Shown: positions 1-10,784 of the stretch, in pieces
How the letters are laid out: the number at the start of each line of letters is the position of its first letter
Position numbering within the stretch: position 1 is the first letter of the stretch
Assembly (NCBI GenBank): GCA_012845835.1
Contig: JABAKD010000025.1
Coordinates: 16,308,992-16,372,991, forward strand
Direction of reading: 5' to 3'
DNA: 64,000 nt
Source of the DNA: Undaria pinnatifida
Lineage: Eukaryota > Sar > Phaeophyceae > Laminariales > Alariaceae
Position numbers and translations under genes: made by a program
The notes under the pieces: model-generated
The model's input: only the letters and a program-made list of their open reading frames with translations
Database searches by the model: none
What the model was told of the DNA's origin: nothing

Positions 1-959
1 TTCGTGCTCAGTCGCCGGCTGTGGCAACCGCGAGAGGAAGTCAGCATTACCCTTTGCGCTTCCTTTTCGGTACTCTATTAGTCTAATATAGAGTGTAGTC
101 AAACGCGTGTGAGATACTCGAGCAACCTCTGGACTCGCGCGTTGTGGTCTCTAACTCTTGCGATATTTTTCCAGAGCCTTGTGGTCCGAGAAAATGCGAA
201 ACATCGTACCCCATGGGTAGCCTCGAAGGCGCTTGATCGCCCATATACGATGCTGCCTGCTTCCAAATCGAGCGGCGTCCAATATATTTCCGAGTCGAGG
301 GTAGCGCGGCTAACATAGGCAACGGGCCCCACGGAGCCGTCGGGCTGTTCTTGCTCTAGCGTAGCGCCAAAGCCGTCAATGCTGGCGTCGCAGTACACCC
401 GAAAAGGGCGGGAGCCGTCCTCCACGGCATCCCAATCGGAGAAGACCAGGGCGGTGGAGCGGCGAGCTCCGCGAGCATGTCACGCACGATATCTTCCATG
501 CTCGGCGTGAACAAAAAGTTGACGCCCTTCTTGAGGAGGGCCGTGGTTGGTCGAATCCATTTGGACATATCTGGCCGAAACTTTCGGCAGTACGAAAGGC
601 CACCTAGGAGAGAGCGCAGCTGCTTCAGGTCGCGGGGCATGGGCATGAGGGTCAAAGCCGACACTTTCTCGGCGTTTGAGCGTACGCCCGCGGGCGAGAT
701 GGAGTGGTCCAGGAAATCGGCGTCCGTCGCGCCGGGTCTGGGCTTTCGAGGGGGAGAGCTAAAGGTGGTGCTTGCGCAGTCGCTTGAAGAGGGCACGCGG
801 ATGGTTTTAATGTGGGTCGACGGGTCTGAATCGAACACGATCACATCGTCCAGGTATGCCTCAACCTGTTTCAGGCCCTTGGTAACCTCGTTGATCACCT
901 TCGCAAACTAACCAGGCGATGCGCTGCTGCCCTGAGGCATAACCAGCCATTCGTAGAAG
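1..959 (-). pseudogene. Ty3/gypsy-like pol fragment (reverse transcriptase end plus RNase H), decayed
   Basis: On the minus strand the region reads, 5' to 3', an RT stretch with FYEWLVMPQGSS, the catalytic YLDD box (about 856-845) followed by VIVFDSDPSTH, the thumb segment LRSLLGGLSYCRKFRPDMSKWI, then an RNase H start FRVYCDASIDGFGATLEQ (about 410-360) and, near the window start, GNADFLSRLPQP. This order and these motifs are those of Ty3/gypsy pol. The copy is not functional: the frame changes at least twice, between RT and RNase H and again inside RNase H near position 250-300, and an in-frame TAG at 910-908 replaces a residue after SASPG where family members usually have Trp. The fragment runs off the window at position 1, so integrase may lie outside. 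It ends abruptly at 959 where the miniature LTR element begins. Family call is firm; clade is not determined. Confidence 0.85.
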
Positions 960-1044
960 TGTTATAAGGCTTAGTTTGGGTAAGCTATTGGTTAACCTTT
1001 AGCAAGTGGTCAAACGCACTAATACCCCCACTAATACCTTAACA
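960..1044 (+). repeat. Left short LTR of the TRIM-like element
   Basis: 85 bp, starts TGTTATAAGG and ends CCTTAACA. It differs from the right repeat at roughly a fifth of positions, so the insertion is not recent. Confidence 0.7.
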
Positions 1045-1258
1045 AATGGCGTCGTCGGCAGGACATGGGTTTTTGGGTCGTGGGGGTTCGATTGCCGCCA
1101 TCCATACAATAATAAACTTTACGACTTTTCCCATGTCGAACTTGAAAAATACTCTCCTCCGGTGTACGCAGGAAATGAAACCGCTTGGATATTGACACAC
1201 GTGTCTGTCCGTATATCCGGCCGACCTGCTATCCCGCCGTTTCAGGGGGAGGGGGGAG

Positions 1259-1346
1259 TGTTGTAAGGCTTAGTTTGGATAGGCGATGTGGGCTAACCTT
1301 CTGCAAGTGGTCACACGGACTAAAATGCCCCACTAATACCTCAACA
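1259..1346 (+). repeat. Right short LTR of the TRIM-like element
   Basis: 88 bp, starts TGTTGTAAGG and ends CCTCAACA, directly preceded by the purine tract at 1244-1258. Confidence 0.7.
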
Positions 1347-1433
1347 CTACACACACCGCCACCTGAAGGTCAGCACAAACCGTGTACTGAGACGAAGGGG
1401 GTTTCACCCTGCATTGGGTTGGTTGCGTTTCAT

Positions 1434-1469
1434 TGGGTTAGGGTTGAGGGTTGAGGTTAGGGTTAGGGT
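1434..1469 (+). repeat. Interstitial telomere-type repeat
   Basis: Degenerate GGGTTA/TTAGGG units. The preceding 40 bases (GAGACGAAGGGGGTTTCACCCT and following) recur beside other TTAGGG blocks at 15970-16072 and, in reverse orientation, at 31180-31260. The telomere-like tract is therefore carried by a dispersed repeat rather than marking an old chromosome end. Confidence 0.7.
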
Positions 1470-1654
1470 ACATATAGTTTCAGGACTATGTCAACCATTT
1501 CCTCGAGTAAGTAGCAAGGTACCCTCTTTTTTTCGGTGGTTTACGTTTTCCCTTCACGCCGAAAAAAAAAAACGGTCTCCTCAAGTGAGGAGCTCCAGAA
1601 AAAAAAAAATCGGTGCACTCCAACCCTACGTACCAAATAGTCTATATCAATATC

Positions 1655-1885
1655 TAAAGTGTTTTCGAAAAACGCTATTACGTACACCATATGTGTCAAT
1701 AGAGTGTTTGCGAAAAACGTTGTTACGTAGCGCACATGTATCAATAGAGTGTTTGCAAAAAACGCTGCCAGGTATTACGCACCATAATATGTGTCAATAC
1801 AGTGTTTGCGAAAAACGCTGTTACGTACCACATGTGTCAATAGAGTGTTTGCGAAAACGTTACCTGGTATTACGTATGTAAAAAA
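1655..1885 (+). repeat. Tandem repeat, about five degenerate units of 40-58 bp
   Basis: Unit core is GTGTTTGCGAAAAACGYTG followed by TTACGTA and ATGTGTCAATA. Units differ in length. Those at about 1769 and 1861 carry an extra CCAGGTA/ACCTGGTA that other units lack. Confidence 0.8.
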
Positions 1886-1981
1886 ACCAGGTAGGTGTCA
1901 AGAGAAAGCTAGTCATAAGGGGAGTCGCCCACCTACTGTACACCTCCTGTACATTCTTAAAACGAGAACACACAACCAGTA

Positions 1982-2058
1982 ATACGCGCGATCGGAGTAT
2001 CACACACAGCTTGCAAAGATGAGTTTCGACGAAATCTTCGATCTCTCACAGCTAGCTG
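1982..2058 (+). repeat. MSFD module (dispersed 75-bp repeat end)
   Basis: Copy of a module found about a dozen times here: ATACGCGCGATCGGAGTATC, then ACACAGCTTGCAAAGATGAG, a short hairpin around TTTCGACGAAA, and GATCTCACAGCT. In this copy a 2-bp insertion breaks the short ATG-initiated frame that other copies keep (MSFDEIFDLTAGVYF). Confidence 0.75.
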
Positions 2059-2584
2059 TTGTTGTCGTAGTAGCAGTAGTTTATTTTATTTTTTGTAATA
2101 TATAGTCTAGATCTGTGCGCATCGTCTAAGTATATAATATCCGTGCGCTCGTAGTTATTTTTGTAATATATGTAATGTAGGGCATTGCATCTGCCACCAG
2201 ATGCGCGTTGGTTGCACGCCGCCCTGCCAGGAGAGTTCTACTGCTTGCTGCTGGCTGCTGGCTGGCTGCTTGCTGTGCCGTCTTGGCGAGTCCTGGCATG
2301 ATTGAAACGATGGGATCTCACCCGTGATGCATACACCTGGCATGAAACAAGAGATCCCTCAAACGCCGGAAGATCCAATACGATTATTATATCGATTTGT
2401 TATATCGGGTGTGCGTGGAGGGGGGGTACTCATTTGTTGTTTGCCTTAGTCATTTGACCATTCGTTGACCACGCATCCCTTTCGAGACGGAACACCGTTC
2501 CTAGTCCTAATAGAGACACATCCAACGTTTGGGTGCTCACTACGCTTTTTCCATATTTTTTTCATCAGAACTGTTTGCTTATCC
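2059..2584. other. No gene recognised
   Basis: AT-rich stretch followed by CTGGCTG-rich sequence around 2225-2280. Only short ORFs without recognisable domains on either strand. Confidence 0.5.
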
Positions 2585-3030
2585 TATCCCCGTCCTGTTT
2601 CACCGTCGTCTGTGGAGAATCGCATACTGAGGCCGAGGCGGAAAAAAACTCCTGACCGAATCCGTTCCCCAAAAATAACCGTACAGTGTACAAGGGCTCG
2701 GCATGCGTGCCGGCATTCGCTGGCACCCATGCTTCGGGTAGGGCAGGGCAGCACCTCGAATTGTTCGATTCAGTACTTGGTAGAGTAAAAAAAGTCACCA
2801 CACACAATCATAGTCTGCGCGTACAGTATGTAAGGTAATGCCAAGATTTCGATATAGACTACCTGGTAACAATCATAACAATGTACTATTAATACTATTA
2901 ATAGCTACCGTTTTTCAAGTGAATCCGATTCCGAGCTTCCTTCATCAGATTTCGATCGGGTAAATCCGAGCACACGCCGACTGACCCTTTAGTCTGGCGA
3001 CGAAACGTGTCAAATACGTTTCTTATGATA
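2585..3030 (+). repeat. Dispersed repeat D, copy 1
   Basis: Nearly collinear with 8100-8490 (shared blocks GAATCGCATACTGAGGCCGAG, CACACACAATCATAGTCTGC, GACTGACCCTTTAGTCTGGC). A third, partial copy is at 12385-12470. At 2860-2868 this copy carries TACCTGGTA where the 8.3-kb copy reads only TAGA. Confidence 0.8.
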
Positions 3031-3519
3031 TTTTAACTCAATCAAGCATCTGGGGCCAGTAAGGTGACTGACCATGTCCGCTGCGTGCTCTCTTCGTAGC
3101 CACTGAGAGGCGCGCACTGAGCCAGCTTCTGAAATATATAATGCATGACATGATAGTATCATCTTGATCCGAGCCTCTCAGATCGACTGTCTGTGTGTTG
3201 TATGGTTGTGGAGAGACGTGCTGACGTTGTTCCAGGCGCGAAGCACGGTGGTATGGCTGCCTTCGTCATTCAACTCCTCGCATGCTATTATGGCAATGCT
3301 GCTGCTTGTTGCTAGCTGTGTAGATCGCTCACTTCTTGTAGATACAGTACGGACTACAGCGCTTACGATTTTGACAGGTAAGGACTTCAGACTCGAGGTT
3401 TTATAGACGAAAATAAAAACATGTCATTTTTGTCTGATCGCTCATTGGCCAGGATTCATATACAAAGTAGGCATCACCCGGGCACGATAGGGTCATATGC
3501 CGGGATCGGAATCCATGCA
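3031..3519. other. No gene recognised
   Basis: Short ORFs only. No domain, tRNA or splice structure that I can support. Confidence 0.4.
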
Positions 3520-4560
3520 CATCTACAACTCCTACAACCCGGGGAGGAACCCGAATATCATCCGGGTTGATACCTCCCCGCACGGTGTGGAAATCCCAAC
3601 CCCACCGGCCGATTTTCTGATTGGCCATGGTTCGTATGTTGAGCCAGCTCCACCTCGGGAGGATATAGGACCCCATCTCCGGTCCAGAGGTCGTTCTACA
3701 TCTCTAAAACTTCCGTCAACGGGGAAAGGAAACCGAGCTTCATTTGGTCGACACCACCCTGCACGGTGAGAAAGCCCCAATCCCTGTTGGCTAATCGCTA
3801 ATTGGTTCGAGGCCCATCATTGGGGGGCATTTCCGTCGCACACGGGGAAGATAGGATCCCATCCCCGATTCATGAATCCCCCGAATCTCTACAGCTCCAA
3901 AAACGCGGGAACAATAACGATGACCTCCCGTGTCGACACCACTCTGCACGACGTGGAATCCCAACCATATTCGCTTACCGCTGATTGGCTGGTGCTCGGA
4001 CATAAGGGCAACGCCACCATGGGAGGATATAGAGTCCTGTGCCCGTTTCAAAATCCTGACAAACCGGGGACGATAACCGATTTCTCCCGCGGGTCGACAC
4101 AGCCCCGCACGATGGTGCGACAATTTTCTACTATTGTTTACATTGGCTTATCGTTGAGTGGCTGTGCAGCTCGTAGAGCCAGGGACGCCCGGGGGGGAAA
4201 TAGACCAGCAAACGGGCGGGGGGCGTTCCGACGCACCCGATGAGTATAGGGCTCCACAGAAATCCTTCCATACCCCATCAACTCGAACAAACCGGGGACG
4301 AAAACCGACTTCTCGCGGGTCGACACCACACCGCACGGTGCGGAAGCCTTAGCTAGCTGAGGTTCGTTTACAACGCCAGCACCGCAGAACAGGGTCAAAC
4401 CCCGGTTCAGAAATCCTTCAAGGTATTTTCAACTAGAAAAGAATGGGGCACCTCGCGCTACTGCTGAATTTTTATTCGTATACCCCAACCCCGCGGTACG
4501 CGGACATTTCATTTGACCCCCTGCCTCGATACCACCGCGCACAGTGTAACCCAACCTTCC
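3520..4560 (+). repeat. Degenerate tandem array, about six units of 160-230 bp
   Basis: Each unit carries the core GTCGACACCAC-CCGCACGGTG (near 3570, 3755, 3935, 4095, 4315, 4535), preceded by CCGGGGACGAAAACCGA and followed by a GGAGGATATAGG-CCC block. Units are strongly diverged. Long ORFs on both strands here are by-products of the G+C-rich unit. Confidence 0.75.
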
Positions 4561-4879
4561 ATTGATCGGCTTGGCCGGGGTTCGTGGATAGAGGAAACCA
4601 CCACTTAATAAGAAGTTCAGCAAGTTCAATGACTATCATCTCATACTGGCCTGTGATTAGAGAAGTTGTACATTGACCAATTGCATAATATACAGCAATC
4701 GGTCCAGATCGAGTCGATCGGTGCAACTTGCTTGGGTATCGTATTATTACAGCAGCAGTAATACACTTCACTTCTTTTCTTTTTCCCATCCCATTTATTG
4801 TGATGCTCGCACTAATCTCGCCCTCCCAGTAGTATAACTCAGATCCGGGGTCATATAGCGGGCTACCCTCCCCCCTCCC

Positions 4880-5935
4880 CACTACAGTACCTGGCCTAAT
4901 TTTTATCACGAGTAATTCAGCATTTTCTTCCCTCATCGATTCGCGTCGAATTGTACCTACCCATGCCGCTAGGCGGTCTCAGCAGTTAGGGCCCGAATCA
5001 ACGAGGAACTTGCCAAATCGAGTTACGTTTTTTAGAATTTGATTTTATTTGCATCTGATTGGCCGAAAAATGAATCAAGCAGGCATTCTCAGAATTATTA
5101 CGAAAAATCAAACTCAACAAAAAGTAAAAAAATACTTTCTCTGTCGAACTTGGTCGAAAATCGAAATTCAATTTGGGGAGTTTGTTCACCAAGGCATGGC
5201 ATGTTCCATGTAACCGAAGCCGGCCACGCGAATTGGTGCCATGTTGTCGGCTGATTGAGAGGCGAGAAGCCACCATTACGAGAGGTACGACCACCGGAGC
5301 AGCCGCAGCGCGGCCTCCGAAGGTCTTTAGCAAAGCGTAGACCGCCTGTAACGCTTCGAAAACAATCGAGACCGCCGCAAACCCAGTTTTCCGTCGCCCT
5401 GCACCTCGAAAGCTACACGACCAACTACCACATGACGACTTCGCTCAGCCGTTTGACCGCTTTATCCCCGTCGCTGCTGCCCGTGTCGGGCGGCGGGGTG
5501 GTGCCAGCCCATCCAAGAGACGACTAGAGCCATAGCCTCCAAGTCGCTGCCGGCCGAAACAATCTGCCGCTAACCGCGGCGCTCCGGGGAGGACGCGAGC
5601 CATCGCTCGCCTCGGTCGTTGCACACGGGTGCTCGTTGACCCTTTTGCGTTTTTCTATTTCTAGAACGCACGACGCTGCTCCTCGATAAGAAGCAGAGAT
5701 GCTTTTTCGTGTATTTTTCATGAAATCAAGATAAAAAAATCAAATTACGATTTCCGTGCGCTTCGTTTATCTGGGCCCTTAGTTGATCCTTTTTTTTCTC
5801 ATATATATATATATATCTGCAAAAAAATATAGCCAACAAAGCGCATAACGTGGTGGTCGTTTAACTCAAGGACCAACGCTAGTATTAATAGTGTAACCCC
5901 ACTAGACCATCGGGGCGACTGGCTCTATATCACTC
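4880..5935 (-). mobile_element. tRNA-derived SINE-2, split by a MITE
   Basis: Minus-strand copy of the SINE whose best plus-strand copy is at 32012-32262. The tail half (CGCGAG-AATTCAGCATTTTCTTCC, CGCGTCGAATTGT) is at 4890-4988 and the tRNA-like head at 5779-5935. They were one element before insertion of the 4989-5778 MITE. Confidence 0.65.
4989..5778. mobile_element. PIF/Harbinger-like MITE, 790 bp, TTA target duplication
   Basis: The element starts GGGCCCGAATCAACGAGG and ends with the imperfect inverse (…CTTCGTTTATCTGGGCCC), flanked on both sides by TTA (4986-4988 and 5779-5781). The homologous block at 9561-9580 shows the empty site, CAGCAGTTAGTTGATCC with a single TTA. A 3-bp TTA duplication with GGG-starting terminal inverted repeats is characteristic of PIF/Harbinger (Tourist-type) elements. 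No transposase is encoded, so it is non-autonomous. Confidence 0.8.
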
Positions 5936-5937
5936 AC

Positions 5938-6235
5938 TGCCCCGGTGGCGTATCAGGTTATCCTCGAGTCTGGTATAGGTCGATTTCGTGAGTTCGAATC
6001 CTCCCGAGTGCGTACTCGTATAATTTTTCTTGGGACTTTTTCTTGTGCACTAATTGACTTGCGGAAAGCGCGAGAGCGTGAGCTAGCAACACTCGATGAA
6101 AAATCGACGATCAGTGGGTGCAGAACCCAGTGCGCCAAAAAAAAATGAAGGCAATAACCGGGGGGGGGGGAAGGGACGTCACCTGTGACCACGGCTTGTA
6201 TGTCCAGAAGCTGAAAAGTAGAAGTGTGCCAAAAA
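5938..6235 (+). mobile_element. tRNA-derived SINE-1, copy 1
   Basis: The head has a Pol III A box TGGCGTATCAG (5946-5956) and B box GTTCGAATC (5992-6000). The body contains GAGCGTGAGCTAGCAACACTCGATGAAAAATCGACGATCAGTG (split here into blocks conserved in all copies) and ends near CTTGTATGTCCAGAAGCTG. Two other copies: 9737-10035 and, reversed, 29402-29705. It is not a functional tRNA: the acceptor stem and D arm do not pair. Confidence 0.75.
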
Positions 6236-7100
6236 AAAAAAAATCACTAGAAGAGATGATCAATCAGCAATCACCAGCAAGGAGCACGTGAAGTACGAAG
6301 CAACACAAACTTATCTGTCAGTTACGCACCAACACGACCGCTTGCACTTGACCGGCAAACGACCACAGCAACGGAGTGAGGGGCCACAGCAACAACAAAG
6401 CACACCGCCTATATCTCCCAAAGAGTCTTCTCGGGGGAAAAAAATGCCAAACGATGCGCGATACAGGGACGAATGCATGCCACTCACTGGTTTCTTCCGT
6501 GGATACTGTCTACTTACCTACGACCTTCGCGTGGCGCAGCTTGACAACCGGAGGAACGACTATTTTCTCCCTTGTCTTTTGCGTCGAAAATGTATCCCCT
6601 GTTTTTTGGTACACCCTCCCCCCATGCCATAAAATATGTCACAGACAAAAAGCATGTTGTGTGTAATAGAGCTTCACTGTTTTTTGTGGTCTTACTCGTG
6701 CGTACCTATATTACTTGCACGAGAGTACAAACCATGTCGATTTGCCCGAACTTGTATAATACCACCCTCGAGGCCCCGGGGACGCAGCCACTCGCAATGC
6801 TGCTGTGTGGCTTTCTCTGGGGCAGTAATCGTAATCACTACTACCTCCTCCTCGTTTCAGTCATGCGTCCGCTTGCCACGTCTATATCCATGTATGTATG
6901 CATGTACGTGTACCTACCGAAAATCAATAAATAAATGCACTACTATGATACCTACCGCAGTACCATGGGGATTTTTTTTACAGTGTAAATACTATTTGTT
7001 TTGGGACAAAACATGATGCTAATTTGGAAATAATGTCTTGCCAAGTTTTATTTCATCAACCTCTCCATCCATCAAGATCCGAAGAATAGCTGGAGAGTAC

Positions 7101-7860
7101 TGTTAAAAATACAAAATTTTGCGCGCTTCTCGCGTGTCTCGCTCAGCATCCATCGCGTTGACGTCGAGGTGCTGAACGGATTGACCAGCAACAACAGTCA
7201 GCAGCCAGCGCAATTTTTGCGACCACACAACAAAGCGTTCGAAACACTGCTACCTTGATAATCACACCTACCTTTAGAATTGCATCCACGTTTCGTTCGT
7301 GGAGATAAATATACATGGAACTAGTGTGGGATATTGATTATGCGGTCCTGAAAGATGGATCGTTGATCGTGGACCAATATACACGGAACGACTCTTTGGA
7401 GCGGAGATGAAAAAGACTGACAAAACATTGTTTCTCGTACTGCGATTTTTAAAGCGATCACTTCGTTCGTTGTGTTTATTTCTATTTTTTTTCATGGTCT
7501 GGCCTGTTTCGTTGTGTTATCGTAACCGGTACGCTAGCATTTCACTTGCTTTATACCTTGATGAATTGCGATTGTTTGGTTTACTCTGTCTCACAGTCTG
7601 CGACCACATAATAATAAGTTGTATCTCTCTAGGATGAAGAATCAGCACGGACACTGGGTGCAATGATGTCGTTGGGTAGGGAACGGCCCCCCTCGAAGAC
7701 AACGAACGCTCGAACAAAGGTATTTAACCGTGAAATCCGATATCGAAAAGCACCGACACAGCAGTCGAACGACAATAGGCGAAACGCTTCGAGTTGTGAC
7801 CATGAAAAAAGTGTGTTGGAGGGACGAAATAAGAAGCCAATTTGGAAATGATGCCAACTT
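7101..7860. other. No gene recognised
   Basis: AT-rich sequence. The start resembles the 11-12 kb array; the rest has no domain-bearing ORF. TTGGAAATGATGCCAA near 7845 again belongs to the array family. Confidence 0.4.
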
Positions 7861-8099
7861 GGAAATAAATGTTCCTCATATGTTTTTTTCGTTCAAGCTC
7901 TGCATATATATGCCAAGATCCAAGAATAGCTCGGGCGTATACCGCCCAAAGTACAAAAATTTACGCACTTCTCGCTTGTCTCGCTCAGCCAACGTACCCG
8001 ATCCCAGCCAGGTGCGGAACGGATACGACAGGGCGAGGGGCGTTTGAGCCGCCCCCCGAAAACGGCGCTCGAACGAAGCTATTTGACCGAGAATCCCAG

Positions 8100-8490
8100 T
8101 TCCGAGAATCGCATACAGAGGCCGAGACGGATAAAACTCCTGACCGAATCCCCGAAAAAAAGAATGATGTTTTTATAATATATGTATAAGGGCTCCGCAT
8201 GGGTAGGGCAAGGCAGTACTTCGAATTGTTCGATTCACAATACTTGGTAGAGGAAAAAAAAGTCACCACACACAATCATAGTCTGCGCGTACAGTATGCA
8301 AGGTAATGCCAAGAGTTTGATATAGAATAGAACAATCATAACAATGTCCTGCTATTAATAGCTACCGTTTTTTAAGTGAATCCGATTCCGAGCTTCATTC
8401 ATCAGATTTCGATCGGATAAATCCAAGCACACGCCGACTGACCCTTTAGTCTGGCGACGAAACGTGTCGAGTGCGTTTGTTATGGTAGTT
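8100..8490 (+). repeat. Dispersed repeat D, copy 2
   Basis: Collinear with 2610-3030. Upstream 7845-8100 matches the unit of the 11-12 kb array, so the two repeat types are joined here. Confidence 0.8.
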
Positions 8491-8499
8491 TTACTGGGT

Positions 8500-9300
8500 C
8501 GGTGACTCCCCTTGCAACTACAGTGTAGCTATCAGGGTCAACAGGGTGATGTTGGTCAGTCTGTGCGCGGAAACTATAAAACCCGTTTCTGAGGGGGACA
8601 AAATCTGACAGCTGTGGAAGGAAATGCATCAATTTATCATGTGAATCCTGTAAGTCGAATAACGGTGAGGGGAGGGCGGGGTTTTTGAAGATGTGGGGGC
8701 CTGGTTTGGATCAAAAGGGAGCGGGGGTCGGGGGGGGGAGGGAGGGGGGGGCGGGTGGGGCAGCTCAATTTGTGGGTGGAAACTATAACTCCTTCGAGGG
8801 GATAAATCTGACGGCTTTGGAAAGAATGCACCAGTTTATCATGGGGGGGCGGGGGGCGGGACGGGCGGGGCAGCTCAATCTGTGCGTGGAAACTATACAT
8901 CCTTTAAGGGGATAAATGTGACGGTTTTGGAAAGAATGCACCAGCTTATCATGTATATCCTGTAAGTCGTACAACCAGTGAGGAGAGGGCGGATGTGCAC
9001 GGGGGTGGGGGTGAGGTGGGGAGGTGGGGAGGTGGGGGGTGGGGGCGGGGAGGGGAAGTGGGGGGGGGGGGGCGAAAGGGCTTTAGGTCGCATAGATGTA
9101 GGGGTTTGCTATACGCGTGGTGCTAGGTCTAGGCGATGGTGCGGGTGGTGGGGAAGGAAGGGGCGTTGGGGGCGGGGGGGGGGGTGAGAATTGCAGCAGC
9201 GGTATGGATGGCTTTAGAAAGATAATGAGGTTATATCCAGTGCGTGGAAGTGTTTATTACTCTGGCGGATTTCGATATTAGGTGGGGCGTTTAAGTAAGA
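8500..9300 (+). repeat. G-rich composite repeat X, copy 1
   Basis: Shared landmarks with 13690-14300 and, reversed, 16260-17194 and 39620-40990: GTCGGCGACTCCCCTTGCAAC, GGGTCAACAGGGTGATGTT, ATAAAACCCGTTTCTGAGGG, GACAGCTGTGGAAGGAAATG, GGTGCTAGGTCTAGGCGATGG and GTTTATTACTCTGGCGGATT, separated by runs of G. The GATAAATSTGACGG-AAAGAATGCACCAG submodule is itself repeated twice. No ORF with recognisable content. Confidence 0.8.
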
Positions 9301-9311
9301 GAAAAAAAAAA

Positions 9312-9342
9312 AAAAACAGCAGCAGCAGCAGCAGCAGCAGTA
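9312..9342 (+). repeat. (CAG)n microsatellite
   Basis: Short poly(A) followed by about nine CAG units at the border between repeat X and the segmental repeat block. Confidence 0.85.
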
Positions 9343-9479
9343 ATGCACTTTACTTCTTTTCTTTTTCCCATCCCTTTTTATTGGGATGCTCGCATTACTC
9401 TCGAGCCCTCCAAGTAGTATAACTTAGATCCGGGGTCATATAGCGGGCTCCCCTCCCCCCTGCCCACTACGGTACCTGC

Positions 9480-9727
9480 CCTGATTTTTACCGCGAGAAG
9501 AATTCAGCATTTTCTTGCCTCGTCGATTCGTCGATTTGTACCTTCCCACGCTGCTAGGCGATTTCAGCAGTTAGTTGATCCCTTATTTCCCATTTATTTC
9601 TGCAAATAAATAAAGCCAACAAATCTCACAACGGTGGTTGTTTAACTCAATCAAGGACCAACGCTAGTATTAATAGTAGTAGTATTCGAGTATAACCCCA
9701 CTAGACCACCGGGGCGACCGGCTCTAT
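9480..9727 (-). mobile_element. tRNA-derived SINE-2, minus strand
   Basis: Tail GCGAGAAGAATTCAGCATTTTC through CACGCTGCTAGGCG, then the reversed tRNA-like head ending CACTAGACCACCGGGGCGACC. It abuts SINE-1 head to head, as in the block at 5.9 kb. Confidence 0.65.
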
Positions 9728-9736
9728 ATCACTCAC

Positions 9737-10035
9737 TGCCCCGGTGGCGCATCAGGTTATATCCCCGAGCCTGGTATAGGTCAGCTTCGTGAAATCGAAT
9801 CCCCCCAGTTCGAATCCCCCCGAGTGCGTACTCGAATAATTTTTCGTCTTGTGAACTAATCGACTTGCGGAAAGCGCTAGAGCGTGAGTTAGCAACACTC
9901 GATGAAAAATCGACGATCAGTGGGTGCTGAACCCTATGCGCCAAAAAAAATGAAGGCAATAACCGGGGGTGGGAAGGGAAGGACGACACCTGTGACCACG
10001 GCTTGTATGTCCAGAAGCTGGAAAGTACAAGTGTG
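9737..10035 (+). mobile_element. tRNA-derived SINE-1, copy 2
   Basis: A box TGGCGCATCAG at about 9745. The B-box region is duplicated in tandem (AATCGAATCCCCCCAGTTCGAATCC at about 9800-9825), probably a slippage event. The remainder is collinear with copy 1. Confidence 0.75.
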
Positions 10036-10784
10036 TAAAAAAAACAACAACTAGTGGTAGAAGAGATGATCAATCAGCAATCAGCAGCAATAAGGAGCAC
10101 GTGAAGTACGAAGCAACACAAGTTTATTTGTCAGTTACGTACTAACACACGACCGCGTGCACTTGATCGGCGAACGACCACAGCAACGGAGTCAGGGACC
10201 ACAGCAACAACCAAGCAAGCCACCCTACCGTCTACTTGCCACCACCTTCGAGTGGCGCAGCTTAACAACAGGAGGAACTTGTATAATACAATCCTCGAGG
10301 CCCCGGGGACGCAGCCACTCGCATTGCTGCTGTGCGGCTTTTTATGGCGCAGTAATCGTCATCACTGCTACCTCCTCCTCGTTTAGTCATGCGTGCGCTT
10401 GCCACGTCTATATTCATGTATTTATGTACGTGTATCTACCGAAATTTAATACACAATTGCACCACTATAATCCCTACCGCAGTACCATGGGGATTTTGTT
10501 ACAGTATTATTATTACTTGTTTCGGCACAAAATATGACGCCAATTTGGAAAATTCTCTTGCCAAGTTTTATTTTATCAACCTCTCCGTACATCAAGATAC
10601 GAAGAATAATTGGAGACTTCAGCAGCACCAAACGCAAAAATGTAAAAAAACGAATGACAGCGATCTACTACTGATATAACACGCGTTCTTCTGGACGTAT
10701 CATGTTCGTCTTGCAGCTTTTCTAATATTTTTGCATCGCATTCTTCACAACTACTCGCACTTCCCCTTGTTTTATTCGTTCAAG

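Larger units (their letters stand above)
960..1346 (+). mobile_element. Miniature non-coding LTR retrotransposon (TRIM-like)
   Basis: Two direct repeats of 85 and 88 bp (960-1044 and 1259-1346) bracket a 214-bp interior with no ORF. Each repeat starts TGTTR and ends YAACA, the inverted TG...CA ends of LTRs. Two bases after the left repeat lies TGGCGTCGTCGGCAGGA (1047-1063), a plausible tRNA primer-binding site. Immediately before the right repeat lies a 15-base all-purine tract (1244-1258), a plausible polypurine tract. Total length 387 bp, inside the usual size of TRIM elements. No clear target duplication is seen: flanks are ...tagaag and ctacac.... Mobilisation would need enzymes from another element. 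Confidence 0.75.
4740..7100 (+). repeat. Segmental repeat block, copy 1 (interrupted by a MITE)
   Basis: Apart from the 790-bp insertion at 4989-5778, this block is collinear with 9320-10620. Order: a CAG-CAG/TTTCTTTTTCCCATCCC segment, a minus-strand SINE-2, a plus-strand SINE-1, a segment rich in CCACAGCAACGGAG, then a CTCGAGGCCCCGGGGACGCAG segment and a terminal CTCTCC-ATCAAGAT segment. The 3' end then runs into sequence related to the 11-12 kb array (GCATCCATC-CGTTGACGTCGAGGTG at about 7150). Confidence 0.75.
9320..10620 (+). repeat. Segmental repeat block, copy 2
   Basis: Uninterrupted homologue of 4740-7100. It supplies the empty site for the MITE of copy 1. Confidence 0.75.

Noticed and set aside
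5938-6010. tRNA gene
   Set aside because: A and B boxes are present but the stems do not pair and the sequence recurs as a SINE head; the same holds for 32030-32095.
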